DNA of 64,000 nt from Flavobacterium sp. KACC 22763 (GTDB taxonomy: Bacteria > Bacteroidota > Bacteroidia > Flavobacteriales > Flavobacteriaceae). A program made the translations under genes and the position numbers. The notes beneath the pieces were generated by a model. It saw only the letters and a program-made list of their open reading frames with translations. It ran no database searches and had not been told where the DNA came from. The stretch lies in contig NZ_CP117879.1 of assembly GCF_028736155.1 (NCBI RefSeq), forward strand, positions 620,001 to 684,000, given 5' to 3'. Each line of letters begins with the position of its first letter. The stretch's first letter is position 1. Below are positions 25,602 to 33,769 of this stretch, one piece after another.

Positions 25602-26255
25602 TTATTTTGTTACTGGAATTTTGTATTCAAATTCTTCAGCTTCCAATGGGGATTTAGCTCGTCTGATTTTTATTATTTCATTATTTTCATAAAGTTCAAT
25701 GATTGCTTTTTTTGAATAAGATACTTTTCGAACTGAATAGTTTTCTTTTTTATCTAAATCATCTACTTCATAAGGTAGATAAGCATCAAAATCATTATGT
25801 GTTGTAAAAATGCTGTCGGTTGTTATTTTATCTATTTTCATGGTTGAATAATAACCATTAGAAAATTTTAAATTATATACATCTCCAACTTCTGGTTTTT
25901 TTATTAAATCTGCAGTTTTCTTATTGTTGTTAATATAAACGTTTATGCCATAAATAATAACTAAAAGCATTATAATGCTTCCCGAAAACATCCAAATTGA
26001 ATTTTCTAATTTTTCATTCTGTAATTTTTCTTGTGCGCTGGAAGATAAATCATCGTAATCAAATAAAGTTTGACAGTTACCACATTGTATGTTTGCATAT
26101 TTCCCGACCGGAAAAAGAGGAATCATAGTAATATGAGTATACTTTTTGTATATACTAAAATGCAATGTGTTTTCAATCTCGCATTTGGGACATTTTTCAT
26201 TTAAAATTACCCCGTTTTTTACATTTGAATCCCGAGTTCCTACTAGAAAAAGCAT
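25602..26255 (-). CDS. zinc-ribbon membrane protein of unknown function
   Basis: 217 residues. An N-terminal zinc ribbon is formed by CPKC (22-25) and CGNC about 35 residues later. A helix, a single membrane span (about 90-110, MFSGSIIMLLVIIYGINVYI) and an extracytoplasmic domain rich in charged residues follow. The ribbon resembles the zf-ribbon heads of small bacterial membrane proteins. The gene is bracketed by inverted octamer arrays between ddl and coaD, consistent with later insertion. Function unknown. Confidence 0.78.
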   Translation of the reverse strand: MLFLVGTRDSNVKNGVILNEKCPKCEIENTLHFSIYKKYTHITMIPLFPVGKYANIQCGNCQTLFDYDDLSSSAQEKLQNEKLENSIWMFSGSIIMLLVIIYGINVYINNNKKTADLIKKPEVGDVYNLKFSNGYYSTMKIDKITTDSIFTTHNDFDAYLPYEVDDLDKKENYSVRKVSYSKKAIIELYENNEIIKIRRAKSPLEAEEFEYKIPVTK

Positions 26256-26316
26256 ATTTTGTTAAGGTTCAGAGAGGTAAAAATTAAATTATTTAAAAAA
26301 AAATAAGGTGCTAAAA

Positions 26317-26348
26317 CTTAGAATCTTAGCACCTCAGTATCTTAGTAT
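26317..26348 (+). repeat. CTTAGNAN octamer array
   Basis: Four units (CTTAGAAT, CTTAGCAC, CTCAGTAT, CTTAGTAT) run up to the base before the ddl stop codon. Confidence 0.8.
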
Positions 26349-27320
26349 CTATTTTAAAGCTAATTCAATTGCATTTGTGAATAAATCTTCCAATGAAATT
26401 CCAGCTGCTTTTGCTTGTTGCGGAATTAAACTTTCTGTTGTTAAACCTGGAATGGTATTCATCTCAAGCATGTGTGGTTCTCCGTTTACAATGATGAATT
26501 CGCTTCTTGAGAAACCTCTCATTTTTAAAACTTCGTAAGCACGTTTTGCAGTTTCTGAGACTTTTTTAGTCAGTTCATCAGAAATTCTGGCAGGTGTAAT
26601 TTCTTGTGATTTCCCTTCGTATTTGGCTTCGTAATCAAAGAAATCATTGTCTGATACAATTTCTGTGATTGGTAAAACGATAATTTCGCCTTTGTAGTTG
26701 ATAACTCCCACAGAAACTTCAGTTCCGTCAAGGAAGCTTTCAATGATGATTTCGTTATCTTCTTTATACGCCACTTCAATTGCAATTGGCAATTCAGCTT
26801 CAGTTTTTACTTTTGAGATTCCGAAACTAGAACCCGCTTTGTTTGGTTTTACGAAACATGGCAATCCTACTTTCTTAACTATTTCAGCCGTGTTGATTTC
26901 GTCTCCTTTGTTCAAATAATAAGAAATGGCTGTTTTGATTCCGTATGGTTTTAAAACAGATAATAAATCCCTTTTATTGAATGTTAATGCCGATTGGTAA
27001 TAATCGCAAGAAGATTGTGGCATTCCGATCAATTCGAAATACGCTTGCATTAATCCGTCCTCGCCCGGAGTTCCGTGGATGGCGTTGAAAACACAGTCAA
27101 ACGTAATTTTCTCACCGTTTACTGTTACAGAAAAATCATTTCTATCAATTGGAAATTCGGCTTCATTTTCGTCTACATACACCCATTTTTCTTTGAAAAT
27201 GTGAATACGGAATCCGTTGTATTTTGTTTTGTCAAGATATTGATACACGACATTCCCGCTGATTAATGATATTTTGTATTCGCTGGAATAGCCGCCCATG
27301 ATGATGGCAATGTTTTTCAT
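26349..27320 (-). CDS. ddl: D-alanine--D-alanine ligase
   Basis: 323 residues with the ATP-grasp fold: MGGYSSEYKISLISG at the start, HGTPGEDGLMQAYFE, the core VGLPCFVKPNKAGSSFGISKV, IIESFLDGTEVSVGVI and the end MLEMNTIPGLTTESLIPQQA. It joins two D-Ala for peptidoglycan precursors. It is divergent from the PASTA-protein gene across a repeat-filled 321-bp gap. Confidence 0.97.
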   Translation of the reverse strand: MKNIAIIMGGYSSEYKISLISGNVVYQYLDKTKYNGFRIHIFKEKWVYVDENEAEFPIDRNDFSVTVNGEKITFDCVFNAIHGTPGEDGLMQAYFELIGMPQSSCDYYQSALTFNKRDLLSVLKPYGIKTAISYYLNKGDEINTAEIVKKVGLPCFVKPNKAGSSFGISKVKTEAELPIAIEVAYKEDNEIIIESFLDGTEVSVGVINYKGEIIVLPITEIVSDNDFFDYEAKYEGKSQEITPARISDELTKKVSETAKRAYEVLKMRGFSRSEFIIVNGEPHMLEMNTIPGLTTESLIPQQAKAAGISLEDLFTNAIELALK

Positions 27321-27427
27321 GTTTTTGTTTCAGTTTTTAATTTGTTTCAAGTTTCAGGTTTTGCCGTAAATCGTTTAAATCTGTTTTGAAACTTTATTTA
27401 ATATATGTTTTTTTAATAAATAACGTT

Positions 27428-27520
27428 CTTATGAAACCGAGTGCCCTAGCCCTGATAGAAGCGGCATCCTTTTGTGCCGGGGTTCGGCACAAAAGATACA
27501 GCGGATAGCAGGAAATAGCT
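27428..27520 (+). repeat. hairpin element family B, copy 2
   Basis: The element starts with CTTATGAAA and GCCCTAGCCC, then GATAGAAGCGGC. It has an 11-bp stem (27469-27479 with 27485-27495) closed by loop GGGTT, then GCGGATAGC. Copy 3 at 40139-40230 has the same loop and stem length, with three stem base pairs changed on both sides. It fills most of the 321-bp gap between ddl and the PASTA gene. Confidence 0.85.
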
Positions 27521-27614
27521 CATGAAAATTATCCTTCGCCTTTGCTCAGGATGACAATCACGGCACTTTCTTGTTTTAAACAAAATTATCATTTTTTTTG
27601 AAACGAAATACTTT

Positions 27615-27622
27615 ATCTTTGT
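27615..27622 (+). promoter_or_regulatory. -7 promoter element of the PASTA-rluD unit
   Basis: TATCTTTG matches TAnnTTTG and ends 19 nt before ATG 27642. Confidence 0.6.
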
Positions 27623-27641
27623 CGCTATTAAAAATAAATTT

Positions 27642-28262
27642 ATGAGTTTACGTCAGTATTTAACAAGCCGAGTTTTTTTCTTGCAATTGCTTGCGGCCGC
27701 AGCTATTATTGCGGTTATTGGTTATTTATTTATGCATTGGTTAACTTTTACGACAGATCACGGACACGAAATTGCAGTGCCGAATTTGTCTAAATTGACT
27801 GAGGAACAAGTGGAAAACAAATTAGACGAATTGGATTTGGATTACGTTCTATTGGATAGTGTTGATTACAGAAGTGAATATCCTAAATATAGTGTTGTAG
27901 AGCAAGATCCGTTGCCTGGGACAATGGTAAAAGTGGGTAGAAAAATTTATATTAAGATTAATGCTTCTGGTTTTTCTTCTGTGAAAATTCCAGATTTAAT
28001 CGAAAAAACATATCGTGAAGCTGTGCCAACGTTGAAAGCGTTAGGTCTTGAGCCAGGTACGATTACGTATATTCCGAATCTTGGAAAAGATATGGTTTTG
28101 GAAATGCGTTTAAAAGGAAGAAACTTAAAGGTGGGAGACCGCGTTTTGAAAGCGTCTAAAATCGATTTGGTTTTAGGAGACGGAAAAGCAAGTTATGTAG
28201 ATGAAAGTCAGGCAACAGATAGTACTGCGGTGCCTACAGAAACCCCAAATGATGAACAATAA
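27642..28262 (+). CDS. PASTA-domain membrane protein
   Basis: 206 residues: one membrane span near the N-terminus (about 14-32), then extracytoplasmic PASTA repeats (VPNLSKLTEEQVENKLDELDLDY; SVKIPDLIEKTYREAVPTLKALGLEPG; a third, shorter one) and an acidic tail. PASTA modules bind peptidoglycan fragments. This protein lacks kinase or transpeptidase domains, so it is a stand-alone cell-wall-associated protein. Its end overlaps the start of rluD. Confidence 0.92.
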   Translation: MSLRQYLTSRVFFLQLLAAAAIIAVIGYLFMHWLTFTTDHGHEIAVPNLSKLTEEQVENKLDELDLDYVLLDSVDYRSEYPKYSVVEQDPLPGTMVKVGRKIYIKINASGFSSVKIPDLIEKTYREAVPTLKALGLEPGTITYIPNLGKDMVLEMRLKGRNLKVGDRVLKASKIDLVLGDGKASYVDESQATDSTAVPTETPNDEQ

Positions 28263-29295
28263 TATTGAAGAAAATTTAGATCTGGAAGACGAATTATTTG
28301 AGCACTACAGATTTGAAGTCCCAAAAGGTCAAGCGTTTTTACGTATTGACAAATATTTAATGTATTTGATTCCGAATGCCACACGAAATAAAATTCAGAA
28401 CGCGGCAACAAACGGAAACATTTTTGTAAATGATATTCCTGTAAAATCAAATTACAAAGTAAAACCTTTTGATGTGATAACGGTTATGTTGTCGCATCCT
28501 CCATTTGAAAATAGGGTAGATCCAGAAGATATTCCGTTGGATATTGTTTATGAAGATGATGCGTTATTGCTTATCAATAAACCACCGGGATTGGTTGTAC
28601 ACCCAGGTCACGGAAATTATACTGGAACTTTGGTCAACGCTTTGGCATTTCATTTTGAAAATCTGCCAATGAATAGCAGCGAGCGCCCAGGTTTGGTTCA
28701 TAGAATTGATAAAGATACTTCTGGTCTTTTGGTTGTAGCCAAAACGGAAGCTGCTATGACGCATTTAGCGAAGCAGTTTGAAGCTAAAACTACCGAACGC
28801 GAGTATATTGCTCTAGTTTGGGGAAATGTTGTGGCTGACAGCGGTACAATTGAAGGAAACTTAGCGAGACATTTGAAAGACAGAATGCAAATGGCAGTTT
28901 TTGATGATCCAGAAATTGGAAAACCTGCTATTACGCATTATAAAGTTTTGGAGCGTTTTGGTTATGTAACTCTTATTTCTTGTAAATTGGAAACAGGAAG
29001 AACACACCAGATTCGTGCGCATATGAAGCATATTGGTCATCCATTATTTAACGATGAGCGTTATGGTGGTCATTTGATTTTGAAAGGAACAACTTTTACC
29101 AAATACAAGCAGTTTATCGAGAATTGCTTTAAAGCTTTACCACGTCAGGCGTTACATGCTAAAACGCTTGGATTTGTTCACCCAAATACGGGAGAATTAA
29201 TGCGTTTTGATACAGAATTACCTCAGGATTTTCAGGATTGTATTGAGAAATGGCGTAATTATGTGAAGTCGCATAATGTTGAGGATGAAAGTTAA
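28249..29295 (+). CDS. rluD: RluD-type 23S rRNA pseudouridine synthase
   Basis: 348 residues. An N-terminal S4 domain (about 28-90, FLRIDKYLMYLIPNATRNKIQ) is followed by the RluA/RluD catalytic domain, with the active Asp in RPGLVHRIDKDTSGLLV and the ends GRTHQIRAHMKHIGHPLFND and RQALHAKTLGF. It converts uridines of 23S rRNA (helix 69 in E. coli) to pseudouridine. Tandem ATGs at 28249 and 28252 both overlap the PASTA stop at 28262. The upstream in-frame ATG at 28201 is inside the PASTA gene and unlikely. Confidence 0.95.
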   Translation: MMNNNIEENLDLEDELFEHYRFEVPKGQAFLRIDKYLMYLIPNATRNKIQNAATNGNIFVNDIPVKSNYKVKPFDVITVMLSHPPFENRVDPEDIPLDIVYEDDALLLINKPPGLVVHPGHGNYTGTLVNALAFHFENLPMNSSERPGLVHRIDKDTSGLLVVAKTEAAMTHLAKQFEAKTTEREYIALVWGNVVADSGTIEGNLARHLKDRMQMAVFDDPEIGKPAITHYKVLERFGYVTLISCKLETGRTHQIRAHMKHIGHPLFNDERYGGHLILKGTTFTKYKQFIENCFKALPRQALHAKTLGFVHPNTGELMRFDTELPQDFQDCIEKWRNYVKSHNVEDES

Positions 29296-29340
29296 TTAGA
29301 TAATTTGTCAATTAGATAATTAGATAATTTTTATAATAAT

Positions 29341-29369
29341 AAAAAAGCTCCCTAAAGGAGCTTTTTTTG
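29341..29369 (+). terminator. intrinsic terminator after rluD
   Basis: AGCTCC-CTAAA-GGAGCT with flanking A and T runs. An AATTAGATA tandem stretch precedes it. Confidence 0.9.
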
Positions 29370-29406
29370 TTTTATCGCATTTTTTTATCGTTCCAATATT
29401 CTGTAG

Positions 29407-29471
29407 AGACGCACTGCAGTGCGTCTAACGTATTGTGGATATTCGTTGCGGAGACGCACTGCAGTGCGCCT
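29407..29471. repeat. 20-bp palindrome family A, copies 2 and 3
   Basis: AGACGCACTGCAGTGCGTCT at 29407-29426 and a version with one changed base at 29452-29471 lie 45 bp apart in the gap between rluD and the following convergent gene. Confidence 0.85.
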
Positions 29472-29485
29472 CTACGCTAATTAAA

Positions 29486-30100
29486 TTATTGTAGAGATTT
29501 AATTGTTAAATCCGTTATTTTGACTTCTCCGTTGGTTATGAAACCTAATTTCCCTTTTTGGTTTAGATTGCTTTTTTCAAGAGAACATTCTAAAGTTGTT
29601 TTATCGTCAACAGAAAAGAATAGTTGATTATTGAAAACTTTAATTTTTACAGCATACCATTTGTTGTTTTCTAATTGCATTGGTTTTCTAAACAACGTTT
29701 TTCCGCCTCGTTTGCCATACGAATCATCATTTTTATCATAAACTCCGTCACCAATTACAATGTTTTGGTCAATTTGATATAAGTATGTTCTAATGTATTT
29801 TCCTTTATCCAAATTGAGCATGATTTCGAATAAAGATGCATTGGTCATGTTTACTTTAAAATCAATTTCATAGTTTTCTGGAAGCTGTTTTTTTGAAACC
29901 AAAACTCCCCATGGCGAAAGAGAGCCGTTTCCTGTAAGTGTGTCATTTTTTAGAATCCATTCTTTAGAATCGATTGTCCAATCTGATTTTAGCTCTTTTG
30001 ATTTTTTTAAAGTATATTCTTTTTTTACTGTTGAAATGGTGTTGGAACACGAAATCAAGATGAATTGTAAAAGGAGAAATAGGGCAAATTTTATTTTCAT
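29486..30100 (-). CDS. lipoprotein with a lectin/LamG-like (DUF1080-type) domain
   Basis: 204 residues with lipoprotein signal MKIKFALFLLLQFILISC. The domain shape (SKEWILKNDTLTGNGSLSPWGVLVSKKQLPENYEIDFKVNM ... NKWYAVKIKVFNNQLFFSVDD ... GKLGFITNGEVKITDLTI region) fits the concanavalin-like jelly roll of DUF1080 proteins, which bind or process sugars. No catalytic residues can be assigned. It directly follows the ABC ATPase gene with no gap, so the two are co-transcribed. Confidence 0.7.
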   Translation of the reverse strand: MKIKFALFLLLQFILISCSNTISTVKKEYTLKKSKELKSDWTIDSKEWILKNDTLTGNGSLSPWGVLVSKKQLPENYEIDFKVNMTNASLFEIMLNLDKGKYIRTYLYQIDQNIVIGDGVYDKNDDSYGKRGGKTLFRKPMQLENNKWYAVKIKVFNNQLFFSVDDKTTLECSLEKSNLNQKGKLGFITNGEVKITDLTIKSLQ

Positions 30101-31342
30101 TTAATTTAATTCTGAATGGTATTTTATTTTTCCGATTGAACCTGTTTCAGTTGGTAAAAGTTCAAAGACAGAAGTAGGGGCAAGGCCTTGTTCGATTCGA
30201 TGCGAAACATACAATATAGAAACGTTAGTTTCTTGTTTTATGGTATTGATAAGCTGAATTACCAAATCTACATTTTCGTCGTCTAAACCTTCTACAGGTT
30301 CATCTAAAATCAATAATGGCGGATGTTTTAAGACGGCACGAACAATTAATGCGACGCGCTGCTGACCAATAGAAAGATCTATAAAACGTTTTTTGCGTAA
30401 ATGAGACATTTCGATCACTTCAAGCCATTGCGTCACGATATTCTTTTGATGTGTTGTAGGTTCTGTATACAATCCTATTTGGTCAAAGAAACCAGAAAGA
30501 ATCATTTGTTCCAGTGTATGTCCTTTTTGAAACAAATCCATCATCGAAGTAGCGTAAATCCCGATTTGTTTTTTTATGTCCCAAACGCTTTCTCCTGTTC
30601 CTTTTTTTCTTCCAAATAAGAATAAATTCTGTCCAAAGCCTTTTGGATTGTCTCCTGTAATCAAAGATAAAATAGTACTTTTTCCAGAACCATTTGGACC
30701 TACTAACTGCCAGAATTCGCCTTGTTTGATTGCCCAAGAAATGTTGTTGAGAATCTTTCTTTCATCATAACTCACCGAAACATTTTCAAGTCTGATTAAT
30801 TCGTTTTCGGGAAAAGTATGAGTTTCTGTTGCTTTTGGAATTGCAGTTGTATTTAATGTTTTGAAATGATTTTCGGTTTTTTTAAATGGATGCAGTTCGA
30901 ATGTATTATCTTTAATTTGAGCTTTATTTGGCACAAATTCAAGCACATCGACGGTACGATTTAAAAGTTGAATAATGGCAATATCATTCGTCAGATCTTT
31001 TAAGGAATCGGCTAAAACTACTCGTGAGGCCTGATCCAAATGATCAAAAGGATTGTCGAAAATTATGTAATCTGGTCTTTGATTGATGCAGTATTTTAAA
31101 AATTCTTTTTTACGTTCGCCAGAAGAAAAAGTTCGAAGCTGTCTATGCGAATCTGGCGAAGCTTCTACGCTGTCATATTGAAATTCTTTTTCGATGAATT
31201 TTTCGATAGCAATATCAGAAAACAGTATTCCTTTTTGATTGTTAAAAATGGCTAATTCTCCAGTAGCTTCGCCATTTAATATATTGTCTATTAATTTCTT
31301 TTTATTTACCTGATTTGATAAAAGTATATCCCAGTGTTGCAT
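30101..31342 (-). CDS. twin ABC ATPase (ModF-like) with a degenerate first half
   Basis: 413 residues from ATG 31342. The C-terminal half is a complete ABC domain: Walker A GPNGSGKST, signature LSIGQQR, Walker B LLILDEPVEGLD and switch His in YVSHR. The N-terminal half keeps a signature-like FSSGERKK and Walker B-like YIIFDNPFDHLD but no Walker A. There is no membrane domain here or nearby, so this is not a classic importer subunit. It resembles ModF-type soluble twin ABC proteins. A longer start at 31399 would read through the intergenic palindrome and is rejected. Confidence 0.85.
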   Translation of the reverse strand: MQHWDILLSNQVNKKKLIDNILNGEATGELAIFNNQKGILFSDIAIEKFIEKEFQYDSVEASPDSHRQLRTFSSGERKKEFLKYCINQRPDYIIFDNPFDHLDQASRVVLADSLKDLTNDIAIIQLLNRTVDVLEFVPNKAQIKDNTFELHPFKKTENHFKTLNTTAIPKATETHTFPENELIRLENVSVSYDERKILNNISWAIKQGEFWQLVGPNGSGKSTILSLITGDNPKGFGQNLFLFGRKKGTGESVWDIKKQIGIYATSMMDLFQKGHTLEQMILSGFFDQIGLYTEPTTHQKNIVTQWLEVIEMSHLRKKRFIDLSIGQQRVALIVRAVLKHPPLLILDEPVEGLDDENVDLVIQLINTIKQETNVSILYVSHRIEQGLAPTSVFELLPTETGSIGKIKYHSELN

Positions 31343-31376
31343 TGTAATTTTTATTTGTATTATTTTTTTTTGCCAC

Positions 31377-31394
31377 TCCCGATGGCTATCGGGA
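31377..31394. repeat. 18-bp near-palindrome TCCCGAT...ATCGGGA
   Basis: TCCCGATGGCTATCGGGA, the sibling of 23666-23683. Each copy deviates from the perfect palindrome at one pair. Confidence 0.7.
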
Positions 31395-31420
31395 TTCACA
31401 GATTAAAGTGATCTTTTTTA

Positions 31421-31491
31421 GCCACGAATTACACGAATTCGCACGAATTTTTTATCTTTTATAATTAGTGAAAATTCGTGTAATTCGTGGC
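31421..31491. repeat. GCCACGAATT element, copy 2
   Basis: The ends GCCACGAATTACACGAATT and AATTCGTGTAATTCGTGGC are a perfect 19-bp inverted repeat, the best-preserved copy of the family. Confidence 0.85.
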
Positions 31492-31538
31492 AACACATTT
31501 TTTTAATCCTCTTAGTCTATTAAACCGATGGCTAAAAA

Positions 31539-32384
31539 TTATTCAGTTTGGCGAGTTGCCATTTCGCGGTCGTTTCTTGACCATTCGCTCCAAGAGCCAG
31601 CATATAATTTTGGAATTGGAAGTCCAGCGTAATCCATCGCTAATAACGTGTGGCAGGCTGTAACTCCAGAACCGCAATGAACGATTGTATTTTCTGGTTT
31701 TTTATCTTTTAAAATGGCTTTGTATTTTTCAGCCAATTCATTGGCAGGTTTAAAGAATCCATTTTCATCCAGATTTTCCGTTAGCGGAACATTGATAGCT
31801 CCCGGAATATGTCCTGCGATTAAATCCAGCGGTTCTACCAAGCCATCATATCTGTTTTTATCACGAACATCGATCACAATATTTTGATCATTTTTACGGG
31901 CTTTTTCGACTTCTTCAATATCCGCTAAAAGCAATTTCCATTCTTGAGAAGGATAGGTTGTTTTTTCAAAAGTTTCAATTCCAGAATTGGTTGGAAAACC
32001 TACTTGAATTGCTGCTTGATAACCGCCATTTAAAACCTGAATTTTTTCATGACTAACCGCGCGCATCATCCACCAGAAACGAGCTGCGAAATTAGAGCCA
32101 TTTTTATCATCGTAAACGACAACATGATCAGAAGGTGAAACTCCTAATGAAGATAGTACTTTAGAAAAATCTTCTGGAGATGGCAAAGGATGTCTTCCGC
32201 CATTGGCTGGGTTTTCTGGAATTGCAGCCAGATCACGATTTAAATCGACAAAACGAGCGCCTTTTAAATGTTCTTTTTGATAATTTTCAAAAGTATTTGC
32301 GCCAGCTCTTGCATCAATCAAAATGATTTTAGAATTGGCAATTAATTCTTGAGCCGTAATTATGGGAGAAAGAGTAATAGACAT
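31539..32384 (-). CDS. 3-mercaptopyruvate/thiosulfate sulfurtransferase
   Basis: 281 residues with two rhodanese domains: an inactive one (about 10-140, LIDARAGANTFENYQKEHLKGARFVDL) and an active one (about 160-275) with Cys in HCGSGVTACH. The CGSGVT loop is that of mercaptopyruvate sulfurtransferases. It moves sulfur to cyanide or thiols and detoxifies mercaptopyruvate. It follows the ThuA-like gene by 3 bp on the same strand. Confidence 0.92.
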   Translation of the reverse strand: MSITLSPIITAQELIANSKIILIDARAGANTFENYQKEHLKGARFVDLNRDLAAIPENPANGGRHPLPSPEDFSKVLSSLGVSPSDHVVVYDDKNGSNFAARFWWMMRAVSHEKIQVLNGGYQAAIQVGFPTNSGIETFEKTTYPSQEWKLLLADIEEVEKARKNDQNIVIDVRDKNRYDGLVEPLDLIAGHIPGAINVPLTENLDENGFFKPANELAEKYKAILKDKKPENTIVHCGSGVTACHTLLAMDYAGLPIPKLYAGSWSEWSRNDREMATRQTE

Positions 32385-32387
32385 TTT

Positions 32388-33245
32388 TTATTTTTTCTTT
32401 GAATTGCCAAGCCAAAGCAAGGCGTTTAAAATTAATTGGCTTTGTGTTTTGTTTTCAAAAGTGTACGATAAGGTTTTGTTTGTTCCGCCTTCATAATCAA
32501 TGTCGTTGTGCCCCATATTTACGTACAGCATTTTATATTTTTTATTGGTCCAAACTACAGGGTAATAACCACTGTGCCAAATTTCATGAGCTTTTGGACC
32601 AGTTCCTAACGGAAAACTGGATTCATCAATAGCCAATAAAATTTCAATGTCTGGATTTTTGGTTAAATCGTTGGACCATCTGTACCACTCATTTGGAGCA
32701 GAAGAGAAAGTTTTAGGCAGATTTTTGGTTACAGGATGCTGATTTTCTACTCTTAAAACTGCCGAAGTTGGTTTCCACGTATTGCTTCCATATTCGCCAG
32801 AACCTAAAAAAGTATTGTGATACCAGTTCCAATCTTGATTGTAGCTCGAATTGTTTAAAGCAAATGCTGAAAAATGAAATCCAATGAAGCCACCGCCATT
32901 TTCCATGTATTTTTGAAAAGCATCACGCTGTTCTTTCTTTTCAGGACGTGTGTCTAGAAATAAAACAACTTGATATTTTGCCAAAAACTTAGCGTTTAAA
33001 TTGTCCCAATTGCTCGTAGAATCATACTGAAAATGATTTTCTGCTGCTAATTTCGGAAAGTATTTATTGGCTTCATGCACAAAACTGATATGCGCCTGAT
33101 CATTTTTTGCGGTATAAAAAGCAATTACATTAAATTTCGGATTTTCTTTTTTCTTTTGCGAAAAGCCAAATAGCGAAAAGGTTAAAAGGAAAACTAAAAT
33201 GCTTCTTTTGAAAAAGGTTTGGTGGTTTTGGTTACAAATAGTCAT
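32388..33245 (-). CDS. secreted ThuA-like protein
   Basis: 285 residues with signal peptide (RSILVFLLTFSLFGFSQ). The ThuA/GATase-like fold shows in NVIAFYTAKNDQAHISFVHEANKYF, YQVVLFLDTRPEKKEQRDAFQKYMENGGGFIGFHFSAF and PVVWTNKKYKMLYVNMGHNDIDY. ThuA-like proteins often accompany sugar metabolism, but their reaction is poorly defined. The catalytic Cys of glutaminases is absent. Operon: DUF1398, ThuA-like, sulfurtransferase. Confidence 0.85.
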   Translation of the reverse strand: MTICNQNHQTFFKRSILVFLLTFSLFGFSQKKKENPKFNVIAFYTAKNDQAHISFVHEANKYFPKLAAENHFQYDSTSNWDNLNAKFLAKYQVVLFLDTRPEKKEQRDAFQKYMENGGGFIGFHFSAFALNNSSYNQDWNWYHNTFLGSGEYGSNTWKPTSAVLRVENQHPVTKNLPKTFSSAPNEWYRWSNDLTKNPDIEILLAIDESSFPLGTGPKAHEIWHSGYYPVVWTNKKYKMLYVNMGHNDIDYEGGTNKTLSYTFENKTQSQLILNALLWLGNSKKK

Positions 33246-33259
33246 TTATGTCTAATGAA

Positions 33260-33649
33260 TTATAAAGGGATTTTTTCGATTAAAATTTCATGTTCAGATT
33301 TATCAAAATAAGTGCAAGTCATTTCGACAATATCAACACGCCATTTTGCAATTCCAGCTTGTGCACAGTGATTACAGAAAGTCATATAATCGGTTTCTCC
33401 ATGTTGGTGTTTTACCAAATTTTCGATAAAAAGTTCTTTGTTCGGAAAATCAGCAACTTTAATTTCTGGATATTTTTCTTCAGCTGCAGCTGTGTAATTA
33501 TTTAATCCGTAGTAAACAGTGCTTCCATCGTGAACGTAAGTGTCATATCCTTTTACTCCTAAAATGATTAAATCCTGAATGTAATTTGGAAAATCTGCAC
33601 CTGTTTTTACTTTTGAATGGGCTTCTTTTATTTGTTCTATTGTAAACAT
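33260..33649 (-). CDS. DUF1398 family protein
   Basis: 129 residues matching DUF1398 (YbcV-like): MFTIEQIKEAHSKVKTGADF, then GVKGYDTYVHDGSTVYYG and a C-terminal CNHCAQAGIAKWRVDIVEMTCTYFD. No catalytic role is known. It is the first gene of the run ahead of the ThuA-like gene (14-bp gap). Confidence 0.85.
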   Translation of the reverse strand: MFTIEQIKEAHSKVKTGADFPNYIQDLIILGVKGYDTYVHDGSTVYYGLNNYTAAAEEKYPEIKVADFPNKELFIENLVKHQHGETDYMTFCNHCAQAGIAKWRVDIVEMTCTYFDKSEHEILIEKIPL

Positions 33650-33676
33650 ATTTATATGGTTTTTAAGTTAGTGTTT

Positions 33677-33760
33677 GCCACGAATTGCACGAATTTACAC
33701 GAATTTTTTATTTAAAAATTTCGGAAAATTAATTAGTGTCAATTCTCGAAATTCGTGGCA
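33677..33760. repeat. GCCACGAATT element, copy 3
   Basis: It begins GCCACGAATTGCACGAATT, adds a third CACGAATT word and ends ...AAATTCGTGGC. It lies between the alpha/beta hydrolase and the DUF1398 gene. Confidence 0.75.
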
Positions 33761-33769
33761 AAAAAAAAA

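Noticed and set aside
23811..26348. Possible CRISPR array from the CTTAGNAN repeats
   Set aside because: The 8-nt units are contiguous with no spacers, and no cas genes are present in the window.
31343..31399. 19-residue N-terminal extension of the twin ABC ATPase
   Set aside because: The extension translates the TCCCGAT palindrome; such repeats are intergenic elsewhere.
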